64,000 nucleotides of DNA, taken from positions 1-64,000 of the forward strand of contig JAQTNE010000011.1 of assembly GCA_028713975.1 (NCBI GenBank), read 5' to 3'. Source of the stretch: Sulfuricella sp. (GTDB lineage Bacteria; Pseudomonadota; Gammaproteobacteria; Burkholderiales; Sulfuricellaceae). This document shows positions 37,633-47,400 of this stretch, piece by piece; within the stretch, counting starts at the first letter, position 1, and each line of letters begins with the position of its first letter. Made by a program: the position numbers and the translations under genes. The notes below the pieces were generated by a model. The model saw only the letters and a list, made by a program, of their open reading frames with translations. It made no database searches and was not told the origin of the DNA.

Positions 37633-38827
37633 TGATCGCCTCCGCAGGATCAATTTTGAGCGCGGCGCGGATGGCCAGCACACTGGCCAGCACGCAGATC
37701 GCCATTACTACCGCAAAGCCGCGCACCGCATCGCCCGGTTCGAGCAACACATATTTTGGAAAAATCGGCGCCCAGAAAGTGGCCGCCACTTTGCCCACGA
37801 CGAAGCCGATCACGCCAAGTGCCATCGCTTGCTGCAGGATCATCCCGGCAATGGTGCGGTTGCGGGTGCCGATCAGCTTGAGCACTGCGATTTCGCGGAT
37901 TTTACCCATGGTCATGGTGTAGATGATGAAGGCGACGATGGCCGCGGTGACGATGGCGAGGATCACCAGAAACATGGCAATCTGCTTGGCCGAGGTGGCG
38001 ATCAGCTTGCCGATCAGGATCACCTCCATCTGCGCGCGGGTATAGACGGTCAGGCGCTTCCAGCGGCGGATCGGTTCGGCCACCTGGTCCGGATTGCGGC
38101 CCGGCTTGATTTGCACCAGGATGGCGTTGACATAGGGGTTGGTGCTTTGCGAGGCGATGACTGCGTCGAGCAGACCCGGCACGCCTGGCCGGTTGAGTGC
38201 GGGATTGACGGCGGTGCGGGCGCGCTGTCGCACGATGGCGTCGTTGTCCTTGAGAAACTGCGCTTCCTGCGCGTCCTTCAGCGGGATGAACACCATTGGG
38301 TCGCCGCCCGACGACACCATGCGCCGGGTCAGCCCGACCACGGTGTAGCCGTTGCGGCGAATACGGATGCGATCACCCAGCTTGAAGCCGGTGGCGAAAT
38401 CGGCTACCGCCTCATAATGGCCGCGGGTAATCTGTCGTCCAGCGACGAGATAACCCGGCTGGCCGGGCTCGCCCTGGCCGCCCGGCGTGATGCCGACCAC
38501 CATCGCGCGCACATCACTGTCGCCCTTGCGCACCTGCATGGTGAGATAGGTGACATTGGCCGCGCGCGCCACGCCATCCATGCCGAGGATGGTGCGATAG
38601 GTGTCATCGTAAACGCTGGAAGATTCGGCATAGGGGCCAAGAGTATCCTGCTGCACCACCCACAGGTCAGCGCCGCTATTGTCGAGCAGCACCTTGGCAT
38701 CATCCACCATGCCGCGATATACCCCGGCCATGGTTAAGGTGACGCCGATCAGCAGCCCCAGGCCCACGCCGGTGAAGACGAACTTGCCCCAGGCGTGCAG
38801 GATGTCGCGCCCGGCCAGGCTGATCAT
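37625..38827 (-). CDS. FtsX/DevC-type ABC permease
   Basis: A 400-residue inner-membrane permease with one N-terminal helix (about residues 14-36), a large periplasmic domain (about 40-265) and three C-terminal helices (about 280-385), the layout of MacB/DevC/FtsX proteins. The segment YTMTMGKIREIAVLKLIGTRN is the coupling region of the family. It overlaps both neighbours by a few bases. The substrate is unknown; DevBCA relatives export glycolipids and MacAB relatives export drugs or peptides. Confidence 0.88.
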   Translation of the reverse strand: MISLAGRDILHAWGKFVFTGVGLGLLIGVTLTMAGVYRGMVDDAKVLLDNSGADLWVVQQDTLGPYAESSSVYDDTYRTILGMDGVARAANVTYLTMQVRKGDSDVRAMVVGITPGGQGEPGQPGYLVAGRQITRGHYEAVADFATGFKLGDRIRIRRNGYTVVGLTRRMVSSGGDPMVFIPLKDAQEAQFLKDNDAIVRQRARTAVNPALNRPGVPGLLDAVIASQSTNPYVNAILVQIKPGRNPDQVAEPIRRWKRLTVYTRAQMEVILIGKLIATSAKQIAMFLVILAIVTAAIVAFIIYTMTMGKIREIAVLKLIGTRNRTIAGMILQQAMALGVIGFVVGKVAATFWAPIFPKYVLLEPGDAVRGFAVVMAICVLASVLAIRAALKIDPAEAISG

Positions 38828-39978
38828 GGCGCTACACCCGGCAGGCGATCCACCACCTTGATGCGGCTTCTGGCGTTAAGGGCACGCTGGCTGTGCGTCA
38901 CCACACGTTCGCCCGCCTTCAATCCGGCGCGAATCTGCACCTGGCCATCGAGGTCGGCCATTCCCAGCGTGACAGGCGCAAAACGCAGCGCACCGTCCTC
39001 AACCACCCACACGCCGAGCTGTCCATCCTGCCGCTGCACGCTGGCGTTGGGCACTACGGGTAAGGCCGGCAGCGCAGGCAGCGCTACCGTGACCTCGGCC
39101 AATTCGCCGACAGGTGGCAGCGTTTGGGGGCGCGTGTCGAATGCTACCTTGGCCAGAGTTTCCTCGGTCACCGCATCGGCCAGCGGCTCTACCCGCACCA
39201 CCTGTCCCGTGGCGGCCTGACCGCCGAGGCTGCGCAGCACGATGCGGGCGCTTAATCCGGCGCGCAGGCCGGATGCCCTCGCCTGATCGAAGCGGACATT
39301 GATCCACAGGCTGGCGGGGTCAATGACTTCCACCACGGTTTGGCCGGCGATTACGGTGGTACTGGGCTCGGTGTTGCGCGCAGTCACCAGACCCGCAACT
39401 GGCGCTGTCAGGCGCAAGTTGGCGCGCTGCTGAGCCAGTCCATCACGCTCGGCGCGGACGCGGGATAATTCCTCGCGTGCCGCACTTAAACTGGCGTCGG
39501 CTACCTGCAACTCCTGTCGCTTGGCCTCGACTATCTCTTCGCTGACGGTGCGTGCCTGCAGTAGCTGTTCATAACGGCGCGCCTGGGTTTGTGCGTAGAC
39601 CAGGCGAGTTTCGGCTTCTCTCAGTTGTGCCGCGGCTCGTTTCAGCGCGGCCTCCTGGGCTTTGATGCGCTCGTCGAGATCGACCGGGTCCATCTCGCCC
39701 AGCAGTTGGCCTGCCTTGATCTGATCGCCCACCTGCACTTCCACCCGTTTGACCCGCCCGGCGAAAGTCGGGCCGATTTTGTAGGTGTAGCGCGCCTCAA
39801 CCGTGCCGATGCCGAACAATGCGGGTGCGATGGCCCGGCTTTCGACCTTGATAATAGCCACCGGCACCGGCGCCAGCGGACCTGAGCGCAGGGCGACATA
39901 AACGAGCAGGGCGAGCAGCGGGATCAATACACCGGCCAGCGCCAGCTTGCGACGATGCAACAAAAAAAAGTTTTTCAT
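38824..39978 (-). CDS. HlyD/DevB-type periplasmic adaptor
   Basis: A 384-residue membrane fusion protein with one N-terminal anchor (about residues 11-29), the lipoyl half-motif VKRVEVQVGDQIKAGQLLGEMD near residue 75, a long coiled coil (AALKRAAAQLREAETRLVYA and following) and the second half LRLTAPVAGLVTARNTEPS. It connects the ABC permease to the TolC-type channel. It overlaps both the TetR gene (upstream) and the permease gene (downstream) by 4 bases. Confidence 0.88.
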   Translation of the reverse strand: MKNFFLLHRRKLALAGVLIPLLALLVYVALRSGPLAPVPVAIIKVESRAIAPALFGIGTVEARYTYKIGPTFAGRVKRVEVQVGDQIKAGQLLGEMDPVDLDERIKAQEAALKRAAAQLREAETRLVYAQTQARRYEQLLQARTVSEEIVEAKRQELQVADASLSAAREELSRVRAERDGLAQQRANLRLTAPVAGLVTARNTEPSTTVIAGQTVVEVIDPASLWINVRFDQARASGLRAGLSARIVLRSLGGQAATGQVVRVEPLADAVTEETLAKVAFDTRPQTLPPVGELAEVTVALPALPALPVVPNASVQRQDGQLGVWVVEDGALRFAPVTLGMADLDGQVQIRAGLKAGERVVTHSQRALNARSRIKVVDRLPGVAP

Positions 39979-40583
39979 TTTTCGCTCCTGATGCCACGAC
40001 GGTAAATGACGAAGACGCCTGGCGCATCCGTGCGCATTCGTTCCACGCCCCCAGCCAGCAGCGATTGCATGACCAGGCCCTGAATCGTGCCGATAAACAG
40101 GGTGGATGCGGCAATCGTATCGACCTCCGCCGTCAGTTCGTTCTGCGCCTTGCCTTTCTCGATAAGCGCGTGCAGGCGATCGCCATAGTGATTGATCAGG
40201 GTTTGCACCATCTGTTTGGCGGGAGTGTTTCCGGCGCGCTGCAATTCACCAAACAGCATGCGCGGCACGCCGGGGTGTTTGGCGACGAAATCGATATGGG
40301 CCATAAACATCGCCTCCAGTGCCGCCAGTGGCGTGCCAGCGGCTCGTGCGGCCTGATCCACTCGAGCCAGCAGACGTTCGGCAACCCATTCCATGACCGC
40401 ATGCCAAATAGCCTCTTTGTTGGGGAAATGTCGGAACAGCGCGCCTTGCGTCAGATTCATATGCTTGGCAATTGCCGTCGTGGTGATTTCGCCGGGGTTC
40501 TGACTGGCGGCCAGTTCAACCACCGCCTCCACGGTGATGGCGCGCCGTTCGTCGGCGGGAAGGTGTTTGGGGCTGGTTTCCAT
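39975..40583 (-). CDS. TetR-family repressor of the ABC efflux operon
   Basis: A 202-residue TetR regulator with the N-terminal helix-turn-helix ITTTAIAKHMNLTQGALFRHFPNKEAIWHAV at about residues 34-64 (quoted in part) and an all-helical ligand domain. ATG 40581-40583 has an AAGG site; a start nine codons upstream would begin inside the operator. It is first in the efflux operon, so it is probably autoregulated. It is clearly related to the divergent TetR at 40806 (shared TLFIG-IQGLV-QS near the C-terminus). Confidence 0.9.
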   Translation of the reverse strand: METSPKHLPADERRAITVEAVVELAASQNPGEITTTAIAKHMNLTQGALFRHFPNKEAIWHAVMEWVAERLLARVDQAARAAGTPLAALEAMFMAHIDFVAKHPGVPRMLFGELQRAGNTPAKQMVQTLINHYGDRLHALIEKGKAQNELTAEVDTIAASTLFIGTIQGLVMQSLLAGGVERMRTDAPGVFVIYRRGIRSEK

Positions 40584-40596
40584 CGGACGCCTTATT

Positions 40597-40620
40597 AAGT
40601 AAGTAATCAATTACTATCTT
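40597..40620. promoter_or_regulatory. Palindromic TetR operator
   Basis: A 24-bp dyad has inner half-sites AGTAAT (40602-40607) and ATTACT (40610-40615), perfectly complementary around CA. The outer AAG/CTT extends it to 9 of 11 paired positions. It lies 14 bp before the TetR start at 40583 and in the 222-bp gap between two divergent TetR genes, so it is the natural site for one or both. Binding is inferred. Confidence 0.65.
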
Positions 40621-40805
40621 ATATGGATGAAATATTTGTGTCAAGCGCATCTATAATTTGCCTGTTACGGGTACAATTGTGCATGGTAATTTCTTTATTA
40701 TTTCATTGGTATTGCCAATTTTACGAGGGTATTTTCAGAGTGCTGCACCATGATTGTCCTGCTGGTATGCAGTTGCTATCCTTTATGAACAGGAAAACCG
40801 AATAA

Positions 40806-41429
40806 ATGGAAACAATAGAAAAACCGCCCAAGCGCCGCCTGAGCTCCGAAGAGCGACAGGAGGAGATCATTCGGGTGGCGATGGATCTGGCGGCTAAAAA
40901 CGGCGTGGAATCGGTGACCACGCAGGACATGGCGGATGCGATGGGGCTGACGCAGGGAGCTATTTTTCGCCATTTTCCCACCAAGGACGATATCTGGCTG
41001 GCGGCGATCAGTTGGGTGCGGCACAGCCTGATGAGCGTGGTGGGAACCGCGGCGGCGCGCAGCACCAACCCGCTGGATGCGCTGGAGCGGATGTTCCATG
41101 CCCATGTCTCGTTTATTGCCAGGCACCCGGCGATCCCGCGCATGGTATTTTCGGATCATTTGCTGCGGCGGGATACCCGACTAAAGCAACTGATCCAGGA
41201 AATCGTTACCGGTTATGAGTCCAAAATTTCGGATTTGCTGGCACAGGCAAAAGAAACCGGTCTGGCGCGGCCTGACCTCGATGAAGCCAGCGCAGCCACC
41301 CTGTTCATTGGCATGATTCAGGGCTTGGTGCTGCAATCCAATATATTCGACGGGCGGCGTTCTCTAACTGCAGAAGCGAAAAAAGTGTTTCCGGTTTATC
41401 TGAATGGAATTCGTACGCGGATTGATTAA
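40806..41429 (+). CDS. TetR-family repressor of the RND efflux operon
   Basis: A 207-residue TetR regulator: helix-turn-helix SVTTQDMADAMGLTQGAIFRHF at about residues 38-59, recognition helix nearly identical to its divergent paralogue (GLTQGAIFRHFP against NLTQGALFRHFP). This suggests overlapping operator choice and cross-talk. It leads an operon with a c-type cytochrome and an RND pump (24 bp to the next gene), which it probably represses. The ligand domain is unlike known sensors I can recall. Confidence 0.9.
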   Translation: METIEKPPKRRLSSEERQEEIIRVAMDLAAKNGVESVTTQDMADAMGLTQGAIFRHFPTKDDIWLAAISWVRHSLMSVVGTAAARSTNPLDALERMFHAHVSFIARHPAIPRMVFSDHLLRRDTRLKQLIQEIVTGYESKISDLLAQAKETGLARPDLDEASAATLFIGMIQGLVLQSNIFDGRRSLTAEAKKVFPVYLNGIRTRID

Positions 41430-41453
41430 CGATACAAACAAAGGAGAGGCAAC

Positions 41454-41945
41454 ATGATGAAGCAAAGCAAGACGTTTCTTTTGGGAACCGCTGCGGCATT
41501 GGCTTTTGCAGCAGCGCCAGCATTGGCACATGAAGATCACTCACACGGTGCGGCGGATCATGCCAAGCTCACGGATGATCGCAAAGCGCTGAAGCTGGAA
41601 CCGTCCGAGCGGGCGATGCTGCTGATTGAAATGCGCCAGTTTCTGAATGGCATCCAGGTCATGACCGAGTCCTTGTCGCACGATGACCTGAAAGCGGTGG
41701 CAAGTGCAGCCAAGCCGCTGGGGCGTGCGGCGATGCATGAAGTGCCGGATGCAATGAAAGCGAAGTTGCCGCTGGAGTTCAAACAGCTTGCGTCCGCCGT
41801 TCACGGCGGCTTTGACCAGCTCGCCATGGATGCGGAGAGTCTGGGCGACGCCAAACATACGCAGAAACAACTGGCCGGGATTCTGAAAAATTGCGTGTCC
41901 TGCCATAACGCATTTCAAATTCCGGCTTTGCCCGAAAAGAAATAG
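41454..41945 (+). CDS. Small c-type cytochrome
   Basis: A 163-residue periplasmic protein with a signal peptide (cut after ALA, about residue 25), a His-rich mature start (HEDHSHGAADH), a helical body and one haem-c motif CVSCH near residue 147, close to the C-terminus. This is the layout of class II (c'-like) cytochromes. It is unusual to find it between a TetR gene and an RND efflux operon, with 16 bp to the next gene. The His-rich start could bind metal. A role in redox sensing or detoxification is possible but not shown. Confidence 0.8.
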   Translation: MMKQSKTFLLGTAAALAFAAAPALAHEDHSHGAADHAKLTDDRKALKLEPSERAMLLIEMRQFLNGIQVMTESLSHDDLKAVASAAKPLGRAAMHEVPDAMKAKLPLEFKQLASAVHGGFDQLAMDAESLGDAKHTQKQLAGILKNCVSCHNAFQIPALPEKK

Positions 41946-41961
41946 TAAAGCGAGAGTGAAT

Positions 41962-43245
41962 ATGAAAACCGGTTTCTGGTGTCGCCTTGCGCCTGCTGCC
42001 CTTGCAGCTTTGACGCTTGGGTCAATGGCACAGGCGGGGGAGCTGGGCGACTTGCTGCGGGCCGCATTGCAACACCCGCAGGTGCGAGCTGCAGCAAGCC
42101 AGACCGGGGCCGCGCAGGCGCAGAAGGAAGCCGCAACCGGGCGCTATTTAGGCAATGCCGTGTTGTCGGCAGGATCGCATCAATATGAAGGCCAGCACGT
42201 GGTGGGCGTTTTTGCCCCTGGTGCGCCTGGCGCGCCGCTTATCTCGGACAGGATTACCCAGACCGGGCTGACCTACAGCTTGCCGGTGGATATTTTCGGC
42301 GTCATTGCCGCCAACCGGGAACGGGCGCAGCACGATCTGGCTGCGGCAGAACTGCTGTACCGCCAGCAAACCCTGCTCAAGTTGCATCAAACCACCAGTG
42401 CCTATCTCACCCTGCAGGCACTGCTCAAACAGCGCGAAGCACTGGTTATTTATCGCCAGAGAATCGAGGCCACCCACCAGCGCATCAGGAAGGAAGTGGA
42501 GCTGGGCCGGGCGGCAGGCGTCGATGCCCGCTATGCCGAGAGCGAGCTGGCGCGGCTGGTTGCCGACGAAGCCCAGCTTAACGGCGCGCTGATTCAGGCG
42601 CAGGCCGACCTTGCGGAAGCCAGCAGCCGCGAAAAATTCCTGCCGACACGCGCCGAAATCCATGTTCCTGCCTGGGAAAGCGTCACGGCCGATGCAACAT
42701 TACCCAGCCAGATTGCCCAAGCCCGCCGCGAAGCCGCGCGCGCCCAAGCCGAGGAAAACCGCCAAGCACTGCTGCCTTCGCTGAGCCTGGATACCAATTA
42801 TTTCCGCAACTCCGGCGGCGGCGATCATCGTGACACCTGGGCAGTGGGTGGTGTGGTGAGTCTGCCGCTGGGCGTGTCCCAATACCGGCAGGCCGAGGCA
42901 CAGCGGCTGGTTGCGCGGGCTGCCGCCGAACAGAGCGAGGCCGCTGAACGCGACAGCGCCAGGCAGATGGCAAGCCTGCACGCGGCTTACGACGCGGCCA
43001 CTGCGGATGGGCTGGCGATGGAAAGGGAAGCCGTTTACCGTGAACAGGTCGCGGCAGTGCAGCGCGAAATGCAGCGTCTGGGCAGCCAGACTCTGGAAAA
43101 TCTGTTCCGCCATGAGCATGACCTGCTGGATGCCCGCTATCGCCTGGCTCAAGCCAAGGCGCGCGCGGGGTCAGCCTGGTCCGCGGCCCAAGTGCTGAGC
43201 GGGTTGCCGATCGAAGACTATATTGCCCGGATGGATGCAAAATGA
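41962..43245 (+). CDS. TolC-family outer-membrane efflux protein
   Basis: A 427-residue outer-membrane factor with a signal peptide (cut after AQA, near residue 25), long Ala-rich coiled coils and the two repeat halves (for example AAASQTGAAQAQKEAATGRY and AARAQAEENRQALLPSLSLD). ATG 41962 has a GAGAG site; a GTG two codons before is an alternative. It overlaps the adaptor gene downstream by 4 bases. It is the channel of the RND system that follows. Confidence 0.85.
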   Translation: MKTGFWCRLAPAALAALTLGSMAQAGELGDLLRAALQHPQVRAAASQTGAAQAQKEAATGRYLGNAVLSAGSHQYEGQHVVGVFAPGAPGAPLISDRITQTGLTYSLPVDIFGVIAANRERAQHDLAAAELLYRQQTLLKLHQTTSAYLTLQALLKQREALVIYRQRIEATHQRIRKEVELGRAAGVDARYAESELARLVADEAQLNGALIQAQADLAEASSREKFLPTRAEIHVPAWESVTADATLPSQIAQARREAARAQAEENRQALLPSLSLDTNYFRNSGGGDHRDTWAVGGVVSLPLGVSQYRQAEAQRLVARAAAEQSEAAERDSARQMASLHAAYDAATADGLAMEREAVYREQVAAVQREMQRLGSQTLENLFRHEHDLLDARYRLAQAKARAGSAWSAAQVLSGLPIEDYIARMDAK

Positions 43246-44294
43246 AGAAAAAAATTATCGCAGTATTGATCATCGTTGCCGTGGTCGGAGCCGGCGCTGC
43301 GCTCGTCATGAAAAAACGCCGGATGCTTGCTCAGGAGACAACGCCGCAGACCTTGCCTGTTATCGTGGCGGCGCAGAGCCTGCAACTCGGGCCGGTGACG
43401 CTGACATTACGCACTACCGCCGATGTGCAGGCCGTGCGCGAGAGCGTGGTGGCAAGCCGCCTTACCGCCTATGTGACCGCGCTGCCGCTGTTCGAGGGCG
43501 ACCATTTCAAGCGCGGCAACCTGCTGGCCAAGCTGGATATGAGTCCATCATCCCAAGGGCAGGGCAGTTCCCTTGATGCCGATCTGGCCGCCGCCGAAAG
43601 CAGCCTCAAGGCCGAGCAGGAACGCCTGCGCCGCACTCAGGCGTTGTACCAGATCCAGGGTGTTTCGCTGGAGCAGTTGCAGGCGACCGAAGCCGCCTTT
43701 GCGGCAGCGCGCGCCCGTCATGCGGCGGCCAGCGAAAACCGGCGCAACGCCACGATCAGCGCGCCCTTTGCCGGCGTGGTCAGCCAGCGTTTCGTGCAGT
43801 CGGGCGACCTCGCCACGCCCGGCAAACCGCTGCTGAAAATTGTCGACAGCAGTGCCGGCAACCGCCTCCTGATCAGCGTGCCGGACGCCGTGCGACCGAC
43901 GGCGCTGCGCATCGGAGATCAATTGCTGCCGTTGCTGCCGTGGCCGGAGGCCAATCAGCAGGGCCTGCGCCGCTATGAAGCGCGCACCCCGGCTGGCAGT
44001 GCATTCATTCCCGGTGAGCGCATCGAGGTGCGGACGGTGCTGTTCAAATCCGATCAGGCAGTTTTTTTGCCGCGCACCTGCCTGTTCAATGACGACGGCA
44101 AATCCGCCACGGTGCTGCGGTTGCCGGATGACAAAAAAGTCGAGCCGTTGCGCATCGCGCTTGCAGCAGCGGGCGAGGAGGGCGCTGCCACCCTGGATGA
44201 CCGTCTTGCCGGCCAGCGCGTGGCCTGCGCCAGTCCGGACATTCTGACCCGTCTTGCTGCCGGCGTGTCGTTCAAGGTTCAGGGCGAAAAGTAG
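43242..44294 (+). CDS. RND efflux periplasmic adaptor
   Basis: A 350-residue membrane fusion protein with one anchor helix (about residues 3-21), lipoyl-type VTALPLFEGDHFKRGNLLAKLD near residue 76, a coiled-coil hairpin and the second half NATISAPFAGVVSQRFVQSG. It overlaps the TolC gene by ATGA. The pump gene follows after a 192-bp gap that holds a repeat element; the pair should still work together. Confidence 0.85.
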   Translation: MKKKIIAVLIIVAVVGAGAALVMKKRRMLAQETTPQTLPVIVAAQSLQLGPVTLTLRTTADVQAVRESVVASRLTAYVTALPLFEGDHFKRGNLLAKLDMSPSSQGQGSSLDADLAAAESSLKAEQERLRRTQALYQIQGVSLEQLQATEAAFAAARARHAAASENRRNATISAPFAGVVSQRFVQSGDLATPGKPLLKIVDSSAGNRLLISVPDAVRPTALRIGDQLLPLLPWPEANQQGLRRYEARTPAGSAFIPGERIEVRTVLFKSDQAVFLPRTCLFNDDGKSATVLRLPDDKKVEPLRIALAAAGEEGAATLDDRLAGQRVACASPDILTRLAAGVSFKVQGEK

Positions 44295-44312
44295 TACAGA
44301 TAAAAACCCTTC

Positions 44313-44458
44313 ACCACAGAGACACAGAGGCACAGAGAAAACTTGAAACCTTCAACGCAAAGGCGCGAAGAACGCAAAGAAAAACAGTGATTGCCGTCTT
44401 GGCGGCCTTTGCGTAAAAACCGTTTTTGAATTTCTCTGTGTCTCTGTGTCTCTGTGGT
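44313..44458. repeat. Repeat element with 28-bp near-perfect terminal inverted repeats
   Basis: Arms at 44313-44340 (starting ACCACAGAGACACAGAGG) and 44431-44458 (ending CTCTGTGGT) match at 27 of 28 positions. The 90-base interior has its own inner repeat (CGCAAAGGC against GCCTTTGCG). It sits between the adaptor and pump genes of one operon. A related element with diverged arms lies at 61454-61596. It has no coding capacity and looks like a small non-autonomous element of the CACAGAGA type. Confidence 0.75.
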
Positions 44459-44486
44459 ATTGCATTGCTTTTTTTAAGGTTAAATC

Positions 44487-47400
44487 ATGCTTTTTCGATA
44501 TTTCCACGGCCGCCCATTGCTGCTCATGATGGTGCTGGCCATCACCTCGCTGCTGGGCGTGATCGGCTACCTGAAAATGCCGCGCAACATGTATCCCGAT
44601 GTGGAGCGGCCGCAGGTCACGGTGATTACCCAATTGCCGGGCGCTTCTGCCTTGACCGTGACGCAAAAACTGTCGCGTCCGATTGAGCAGGAAATGTATG
44701 CCCTGAGCAACATTCGCGACGTGCAGAGCACCAACAAAAACGAGGTTTCCATCGTTCGCGCCGAGTTCAATTATGAGAAGGGGCTGGATGCGGCGCTGCT
44801 GGACGTGAACAACGCGCTGTCGCGAGTGCGCGGCAAGCTACCGCCCGAAGTGCCGTCTTCCAGCGTTTACGCGGTGGGTGGATTCACCCAGCCGGTGCTG
44901 GTGCTGGCGCTGTCGCCCAAAGCAGGGAGTAATCTGGCTTTGGCGCAGATACGCCTGTTGGCGGAAAACGATGTGCGCACTGCGCTGGTGACTCAGCCGA
45001 ATGTTTCCAACGTGGAAATATTCGGCGGCTATGAGCCAGCGGTGAAGGTCGAATTCGACCCTCTCAAGCTGGCGCGCTACCGCATTTCCCAGGCGCAGTT
45101 GCAAGAGCTGCTCAACAAGCTCAACCGCGACTGGCCGTCGGGTACCGTGCAGGGCAAGGATAGCAGCCTGACCCTGACGATCTACGGCGAGCGCGTCGAT
45201 ATCGAAGCGTTGCGCCAGTTGCCGCTGATTCGCGGGGTGATGCTGAAAGACGTGGCAGCGCTGCGTCTCGATCACGCCGAGCGCTTTTCCGCCTACCACG
45301 GCAATGGCAAAGCGGCCATCGCCGTGGCCGTGATGCGCTCACCCGGTGGTGCGGTGCAGGCGGTGATCGACAGCGTTGAAACGCAGTTGCCCAAGCTTAA
45401 GGCGCGTTATCCCAACATCGAATTTGCCATCGCCGATACCCAGGGAGAACTGATCCGGGATTCCAATGCCAACATGATTGAGGCGTTGCGCGATGCCATT
45501 ATCTTTACCAGTTTCGTGATCCTGTTCTTCCTCGGCAACTGGCGTGCGGTGGTGACGGCGCTGGTGTCGATCCCGCTGGTGTTTCTTTCTACACTCGCCA
45601 TCCTGTGGCTGACCGGCAAAGAGCTGAACATTTTGGTGATGACCGGGATCATCCTGGCGCTGGGCATGCTGGTAGACGATGCGGTGGTGGTGTTGGAAAA
45701 CATCGAGCGCCACCTTGGCGAATTGCATGAAGACGTGCAGACCGCCATCCGGCGCGGCACCGAGGAAGTCCTGTTTCCGGTATTCGTCGGCACGCTGGCC
45801 ACGGCGGTGGTGATTACGCCGCTGATGTTCGTCGGCGACTTCTCCCAGCAGATTTTCAAGCACCTGATCATGGCGGTGGTGATCGCGGTCTTTACTTCCT
45901 ATTTTGTTGCCGTGACCTTCATTCCGCGCTTATCCGCTTTCTGGTACCGCAATGGCTTGCCAAAGAAAAACCGGCTCGAAATTTTCATGGAAAAGATTTA
46001 CCAGCGCAGCTTCGGACACGGTTCAAGCCTTTATTCCGGTGTGCTGCGCTTCGCCTTCAACGGTGGGTTTCCCCGGCGCCTGATCCTGGTGCTTCCCGCC
46101 TTCGCGCTGCTGATCTTCAGCTTCAAGACCATCATTCCGCTGATCGGTCGCGATGCCCTGCCGCCGATGGATACCGGCATCGTCCGGGTGCATGCGAAGT
46201 TCAGCGCCAACGAGCCGGTTAATGTGGCAGAAGCCCGGCTCAAGGATTTTGAGGTACGCCTGATGCAGGACAAACGCGTGCAGCGGGTCAGCGCCACCTT
46301 CGGCTCCGAGGCCGGCGTGATTTCGCTGGGCTCCGGCCAGTTGCCGGCGGAAGCGACGCTCAACATCGCCTATGTCAATCGTCTTGAACGCGAAGATTCA
46401 AGCTGGAAAATCGAGGCGGAACTGCGCCGTCAGCTAGCCGCCTTGCCCGGCGTGACCGTTGCCGACGCCTTCGATTCCGGCGCTACCGCACTTTCCACCA
46501 TCAAGGCGCCGGTCGATATTCGTCTCATTGCCGAAGACTGGCGACTGCTGCCCGATGCCGCCGAGCGCGTCAAGGCTGCTTTGCTCAAGGTGCAGGGGTT
46601 GTCCTCGGTGTCGGTGAGCTGGGATGCCAACACTTCCGAGGCCAGCCTGGTGCTGAACGAGGACAAGATGCGCGCCCTCGGTCTCTCGCCCGATGTCGTA
46701 CTCGCCCAGTTGCCGCTGAAAGGCGCGGCCGTCTCCAGCATGAGCAAATTGCCGACGGTCGGCGCTATTCCGGTGCGCAGTTACTTCGCCGAACCCTGGC
46801 GTTCCGACCCGGCATCGCTGAGCTTGCTGCCGATCCCTCTGCCTGATGGCGGCGCTACCACGCTCGGTGAAATCAGCCACATCGTCCAGCAGCCGGGGCT
46901 GTCGCTACTCACCACCAATGCCAATCGCTACAGCCTGGATGTGCTGGCCTACCGCAATACCGCGCCGATCAGCGTGATCAGCGAGGCTTCCCTGGCGGCT
47001 GCGTTGAAAGTGCTGCCGCCGGGCGTGGAAGCCGCCGACCAGGGCGATGGCGCCGCCGGAGCGGAATCCAGCAAACGCATGCTGACTGGTCTCGGAATGG
47101 GCGTGTTGCTGCTGTTCGGCGTGCTGGTGCCGGCCTACGGCAGCGTCAGTCTGGCGCTGCTGTCCATCATTATCCTGCCGTTGTCGGCCATCGGCGCGGT
47201 GTGGGGGCTGCTGGCCTTCAACAAGGCGCTGGCCCTGCCCGCCATCCTCGGCATCGTCCTGCTGTTTTCCATCATCATTAAAAATTCCATCCTGATGGTG
47301 GATTTCATCCAGGAACGCCGCCGCGAAGGCAGCAGCGTGTTCGACGCCGCGATGGAATCGATCCGCTTACGCTACCGTCCGATTCTGATGACCGCCTTCG

